Below are positions 60,375-64,000 of a stretch of 64,000 bases of DNA, piece by piece. The notes beneath the pieces were generated by a model. The model searched no databases. It worked only from the letters and a program-made list of their open reading frames with translations, and was not told the DNA's origin. How positions within the stretch are numbered: position 1 is the first letter of the stretch; each line of letters opens with the position of its first letter. The DNA is from Halomonas sp. GD1P12. Its GTDB lineage: Bacteria; Pseudomonadota; Gammaproteobacteria; Pseudomonadales; Halomonadaceae. The position numbers were made by a program, and so were the translations under genes. The stretch is from NCBI RefSeq assembly GCF_025725645.1, contig NZ_CP107007.1, positions 1,984,001-2,048,000 on the forward strand, in the 5' to 3' direction.

Positions 60375-62039
60375 GTGGAAAACGCAGAGCGCGATGTCAT
60401 GGAGATGGACGTTGTCATCGTTGGTGCGGGGCCCTCTGGCCTGGCGGCGGCGTGTCGCCTGATGCAGCAAGCCAACGAAGCCGAGCAGGAGCTCAGCGTA
60501 TGCGTCGTGGAGAAAGGCTCCGAAGTCGGCGCCCATATTCTATCCGGCGCGGTGTTGGAGCCGCGCGCGCTGAATGAGCTCTTCCCGGACTGGCAAGAGC
60601 GCGGCGCCCCGCTCAACACGCCGGCCACCCGCGACGACCTTTACCTGTTAAAGGATAGCGAGAACGCTCGCAAACTGCCCCACGCGCTGGTGCCGAAGAG
60701 CATGCACAACACCGGCGGCGACCAGACCCGCTACGTGATCAGCGCGGGCAATTTGTGTCGCTGGCTGGCCGAGCAGGCCGAAGCCCTGGGGGTCGAAATC
60801 TTTCCCGGCTTTGCCGCTCAGGACGTGATTATCGAAGATGGCGCGGTGCGCGGCATTCTCATCGGCGACATGGGCGTTGCCGCCGACGGCACGCCCAAGG
60901 ATGGCCATATGCCGGGCATGGAGCTGCGGGCGAAATACACCCTCTTTGCCGAGGGCTCGCGCGGGCACCTGGGCAAGCGCCTGATCCGCGAGTTTTCCCT
61001 CGACGAAGGCCGCGACCCCCAGCACTACGGTATTGGCTTGAAGGAGCTTTGGGACGTGCCCGCCGAACAGCACGAGCCGGGGCTGGTAGTCCACGGCTCC
61101 GGCTGGCCACTTCAAAACGACACCCACGGCGGCTGGTTTCTTTACCACGCCGAAAACCAGCAGGTCGTGGTCGGCTTGATCATGGACCTGGGTTACAAAA
61201 ACCCGTGGCTCTCGCCCTTCGACGAATTCCAGCGCATGAAGCACCATCCGGTGCTACGCCAGTATCTGGAAGGCGGCAAACGCGTCGCCTACGGCGCGCG
61301 CGCCATTACCAAGGGTGGTTACAACTGCCTGCCGAAAATGACCTTCCCCGGTGGGCTTCTGATCGGCTGCGATGCCGGCACGCTGAACTTCGCCAAGATC
61401 AAGGGCATTCATACCGCGATGAAATCCGGGCTGGTGGCCGCCGAGAGCGTATTCGAGGCGATCAAGTCAAATGATGAAGGTGGTGCCGAGCTTTCAAGCT
61501 TCACCGCGAAGTGGGAGTCGAGCTGGGCCTATCAGGAGCTCAAGGAGAATGCGAGCTTTGGCCCGGCGATGCACAAGTACGGTAACGTCGGCGGCGGCGC
61601 GTTCAATTTCGTCAACCAGCTCGTTGGCAACAAGCTGCCGACGCTTCATGACACCACCACCGACCACGGCGCTTTAAAGCCCGCCGATGAGTTCGAGAAG
61701 ATCGATTACCCCAAACCGGATGGCAAACTCTCTTTCGACAAGCCCTCCTCGGTGTTTCTCTCCAACACCAACCATGAAGAGGACCAGCCCTGTCACTTGA
61801 AACTCGAGGATCCGTCGATTCCCATCGAGCACAACCTGCCCAAATACGCCGAACCGGCGCAGCGCTACTGCCCGGCCGGAGTGTACGAGGTGGTGGAGGA
61901 CGATCAGGGCAAACCGCGCTTTCAGATCAACTTCCAGAACTGCGTGCACTGCAAGACCTGCGACATCAAGGACCCGGCCCAGAACATTACCTGGGTGGCA
62001 CCAGAAGGCGGCGGCGGGCCGAACTACCCCAACATGTAG
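60375..62039 (+). CDS. Electron transfer flavoprotein-ubiquinone oxidoreductase
   Basis: A 554-residue membrane-associated flavoprotein with an iron-sulfur cluster; it takes electrons from ETF and reduces ubiquinone. The FAD dinucleotide motif is VVIVGAGPSGLAAACRLMQQ near residue 13. The C-terminal 4Fe-4S site has CPAGVYEV followed by NCVHCKTCDIKDPAQNITW, and the ending GGGGPNYPNM is characteristic. The start codon is GTG 60375, supported by AAGGAG at 60363-60368; the next ATG eight codons on has no ribosome site. It is divergent from etfBA copy 2 and should serve both ETF copies. Confidence 0.96.
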   Translation: MENAERDVMEMDVVIVGAGPSGLAAACRLMQQANEAEQELSVCVVEKGSEVGAHILSGAVLEPRALNELFPDWQERGAPLNTPATRDDLYLLKDSENARKLPHALVPKSMHNTGGDQTRYVISAGNLCRWLAEQAEALGVEIFPGFAAQDVIIEDGAVRGILIGDMGVAADGTPKDGHMPGMELRAKYTLFAEGSRGHLGKRLIREFSLDEGRDPQHYGIGLKELWDVPAEQHEPGLVVHGSGWPLQNDTHGGWFLYHAENQQVVVGLIMDLGYKNPWLSPFDEFQRMKHHPVLRQYLEGGKRVAYGARAITKGGYNCLPKMTFPGGLLIGCDAGTLNFAKIKGIHTAMKSGLVAAESVFEAIKSNDEGGAELSSFTAKWESSWAYQELKENASFGPAMHKYGNVGGGAFNFVNQLVGNKLPTLHDTTTDHGALKPADEFEKIDYPKPDGKLSFDKPSSVFLSNTNHEEDQPCHLKLEDPSIPIEHNLPKYAEPAQRYCPAGVYEVVEDDQGKPRFQINFQNCVHCKTCDIKDPAQNITWVAPEGGGGPNYPNM

Positions 62040-62056
62040 CACCTTTGCATGTATCA

Positions 62057-62123
62057 GCTCGGCCTCGCGAGGCCGAGCCTTCTCAAACCGCCAGGCCCGC
62101 CGATCAGGCGGGCCTGGCGGTTT
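62057..62123. terminator. Two strong hairpins between ETF-QO and the helicase gene
   Basis: The first hairpin is a 22-base palindrome (62057-62078, GCTCGGCCTCGCGAGGCCGAGC). The second has a 17-bp perfect stem (62085-62101 with 62107-62123) and loop GATCA; it begins AAACCGCC and ends GGCGGTTT and includes the helicase stop codon (62104-62106). Together they would separate the two convergent genes. Confidence 0.7.
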
Positions 62124-63999
62124 CCAGCAGCGTAATCGGCGCGCGCCGGGCAATCAGCCGGCGCCGCCCGGCCTGCGTAAAGCGCACGTCGATCACCGGA
62201 TCCTGAGGATTGCCCTCCACCGCGGCGACCTCCCCTTCGCCAAATACCTCGTGCATCAACCGCTGCCCCGGATAGAACTCGCCCGCGCCTTGCGCCGGCG
62301 CTTTGCCTGCCGGGGCCGTCGTCAAGGGGATGTCCTCACGCCCCAGGCGCGTGAGATAGCGCTCGATCAGCGCCGTCGACTCGACGCTAAGCGCCGCTTC
62401 CGGCGGGGACGGTGCCTTAAGCGCCTCGGCCACCCGCACGCCGTCGTGCCAGCGGCTCTCGGCAATGAAGCGGCTGGCACGGTGCGCCCCCGCGTCGTTG
62501 AGAATCAAAAGCCGCTCCTGGGCGCGAGTGATCGCCACGTAGAAAAGCCGACGCTCTTCTTCCAGGCGCGCGTCAGAGAGCGGGTTGTCGCGGCTGTAAT
62601 GGGGAAAATCCTCTTCGTTGACCCCGGCGACCACGACCAGCGGCCACTCCAGGCCCTTCGCCCCATGCACCGTGCTGATCAGCACGCCGCCGGCCTGATT
62701 TTCCACCGGGCGCTCCAGCAGCTCGATGAAGGCGTCCGGGTCCTGCACGCTCTGCGCCTGCTCGATCAGCACGTCCAGAAGACGCACGTCCTCTTCACCT
62801 TTATCGCGGCGCGCGGCGGCGCGCTTGAGCGTCTTTTCCGCCTCGATGGTCGTCACCACGTGCTGCAAAAGTTTCGCCGGCGGCCAGGCGCTAAGCGTCG
62901 GCAGGTCGCACAGCAGTGCCCAGCGCTTTTTCAGCGTGCGCTGCTGGATCGGCTTGAGCGAGGCCAGAAGCGGGTCACTGCGCTCGGGAAAGGTCTGAGT
63001 CTCGGCCAGCCGGTGCGCCAGACGGCTCAGCCGCTCTCGCGCCACGAAGGGCGTGGGCTGGGCGAGCAGCAGCATGAGATGGTTCGGGTCCTTCAACAGC
63101 GCCGGGCGGCGCGAAAGCTTGAGATACCCGGCCAGCGCCTGCACCAGCGGCAGGCGGAACACGAAGCGGTCCTCGCGTGCCAAACGAAACGGAATGCCCG
63201 CTTGCAGCAGCGCCAGCTGAAACGGCACCGACAGCGCCCAGCTGCGCACCAGAAGGCTCACCTCGTCGAGCGCTCTGTTTGACGCCTGCCACTGACCGAG
63301 CACCTCGAGCAGCAGCCGATTGCCCTGGCCGGCCTCGATCCGGGTAGCGACATTGCCCGGTGCGGCCAGGCAGAGCTGGTCCGGGCGGCGAGCGTTTTGC
63401 ATGATCGCGTGATTGGCCGTCAGCGCCAGCGCGTGGCCGTGACGAAAGGTGGTCGACAGCGGGTAGTCGGTGGCTGCGCCAAAGGTCGCGGTGAAGTCGT
63501 CGAGCATGGTGTCCGGCCGGGCACCGCGCCACTCATAGATACATTGGTTGGCATCTCCTACCGCCATCACGCTCGCCGTGTTGCCTGCCAGCACCTTCAA
63601 AAGCCGCTGTTGGGCGGTATTGATGTCCTGATACTCATCGATGATGACGTGGTCGAGAAAGCCCTCGACGCGCGCGCGAAGCGCTGCGTCTGCCTCCAGC
63701 GCGTTCAGCGGGCGATAGAGAAGATCCGCGTAGGTCATCAGCGCGTGATCCTTCAAAAGCCGCTCGGCCTCGACAAAGGCGTCGGGAAAGTAATCGCTCT
63801 CCTGCTCGAGCTCCAACCGTTCGAAAAGCATCTGCGGGGTGCAGAGCTCCGCCTTCACCAGCCCACAAAAGTGCGCCAGCGTTTCGAGCCGGTCGGCGTC
63901 GAGCGCGGTTTCGCGCCGCTCGGGCTGATCCGCCAGCACGTTGAGACTCGCCTGGCGCAGCAGCCGCTCGAGCTGCCACTCCGCCGATAGAAGCTGGCG
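62104..63999 (-). CDS. UvrD/Rep-family superfamily 1 DNA helicase, C-terminal part (partial)
   Basis: The visible 631 residues belong to a UvrD-like 3'-5' helicase; the frame stays open to the window edge, so the N-terminus with the Walker A motif lies outside. Motifs seen in order: II IIDEYQDINTAQQRLL, III VMAVGDANQCIYEWRGARP, IV-like LVRSWALSVPFQLALL, V ISTVHGAKGLEWPLVVVAG and VI EEERRLFYVAITRAQERLL. The end has a Tudor-like module (FGEGEVAAVEGNPQDPVIDV) as in UvrD and PcrA. It may be UvrD itself or a paralogue; the visible part does not decide this. Confidence 0.88.
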   Translation of the reverse strand, partial: RQLLSAEWQLERLLRQASLNVLADQPERRETALDADRLETLAHFCGLVKAELCTPQMLFERLELEQESDYFPDAFVEAERLLKDHALMTYADLLYRPLNALEADAALRARVEGFLDHVIIDEYQDINTAQQRLLKVLAGNTASVMAVGDANQCIYEWRGARPDTMLDDFTATFGAATDYPLSTTFRHGHALALTANHAIMQNARRPDQLCLAAPGNVATRIEAGQGNRLLLEVLGQWQASNRALDEVSLLVRSWALSVPFQLALLQAGIPFRLAREDRFVFRLPLVQALAGYLKLSRRPALLKDPNHLMLLLAQPTPFVARERLSRLAHRLAETQTFPERSDPLLASLKPIQQRTLKKRWALLCDLPTLSAWPPAKLLQHVVTTIEAEKTLKRAAARRDKGEEDVRLLDVLIEQAQSVQDPDAFIELLERPVENQAGGVLISTVHGAKGLEWPLVVVAGVNEEDFPHYSRDNPLSDARLEEERRLFYVAITRAQERLLILNDAGAHRASRFIAESRWHDGVRVAEALKAPSPPEAALSVESTALIERYLTRLGREDIPLTTAPAGKAPAQGAGEFYPGQRLMHEVFGEGEVAAVEGNPQDPVIDVRFTQAGRRRLIARRAPITLLETARPA

Positions 64000-64000
64000 C

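Overview
The window looks like a chromosomal segment of a GC-rich, aerobic gammaproteobacterium, most likely Halomonas or a close relative in the Halomonadaceae. This is inference from gene content and protein character: the classical gammaproteobacterial blocks tig-clpP-clpX-lon-hupB-ppiD and thrS-infC-rpmI-rplT-pheS-pheT-ihfA, class Ib nrdHIEF, TRAP-TAXI uptake and an Opu-type osmoprotectant importer. I see no rRNA, tRNA, CRISPR array, insertion sequence or phage gene.

Layout. (1) 1-1757: the end of a fused TRAP permease and its TAXI binding protein. (2) 1921-17888: an inducible acyl-CoA catabolic island. A rightward operon (hydratase with a decayed dehydrogenase half, PimC/PimD-like dehydrogenase pair, PaaG-like isomerase), a leftward operon (acyl-CoA dehydrogenase, acyl-CoA ligase, thioesterase, membrane protein), a leftward etfBA copy followed by a nitronate-monooxygenase-like gene, and a rightward operon (3-hydroxyacyl-CoA dehydrogenase, thiolase, IclR regulator). 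Four copies of a 15-bp palindrome, TTTTGC-nnn-GCRRAA, lie one before each of these four units and are proposed as the IclR operators. (3) 17969-21459: an MCE-type lipid transport operon. (4) 21464-26785: branched-chain 2-oxoacid dehydrogenase E1alpha-E1beta-E2 followed by a Hanks-type kinase-like protein. (5) 26967-30794: osmoprotectant ABC importer. (6) 30877-35416: cysS, glnS, ppiB, lpxH. (7) 35539-44024: ppiD, hupB, lon, clpX, clpP, tig. (8) 44196-45022: membrane protein and MioC-like flavodoxin. (9) 45281-52395: ihfA, pheT, pheS, rplT, rpmI, infC, thrS. (10) 52575-56842: nrdHIEF plus a Nudix hydrolase behind tandem NrdR boxes. (11) 57373-64000: superoxide dismutase, a second etfBA copy, ETF-ubiquinone oxidoreductase and the C-terminal part of a UvrD-like helicase.

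How it fits together. The island can activate, desaturate, hydrate, oxidise and thiolyse an acid. Electrons from its three acyl-CoA dehydrogenases would pass to ETF and then through ETF-QO (60375) to quinone. The etfBA pair is present twice as a 1.7-kb direct repeat 50,717 bp apart. The copies are almost identical with differences only at the edges, which suggests gene conversion. Only the copy inside the island carries the proposed operator, so one copy looks inducible and the other constitutive.

Other points of note: a hairpin in the thrS leader whose seven-base loop mimics the tRNA-Thr(GGU) anticodon loop, an infC gene that can only reach normal length from an ATC start codon, and two NrdR boxes whose centres are 31 bp apart.
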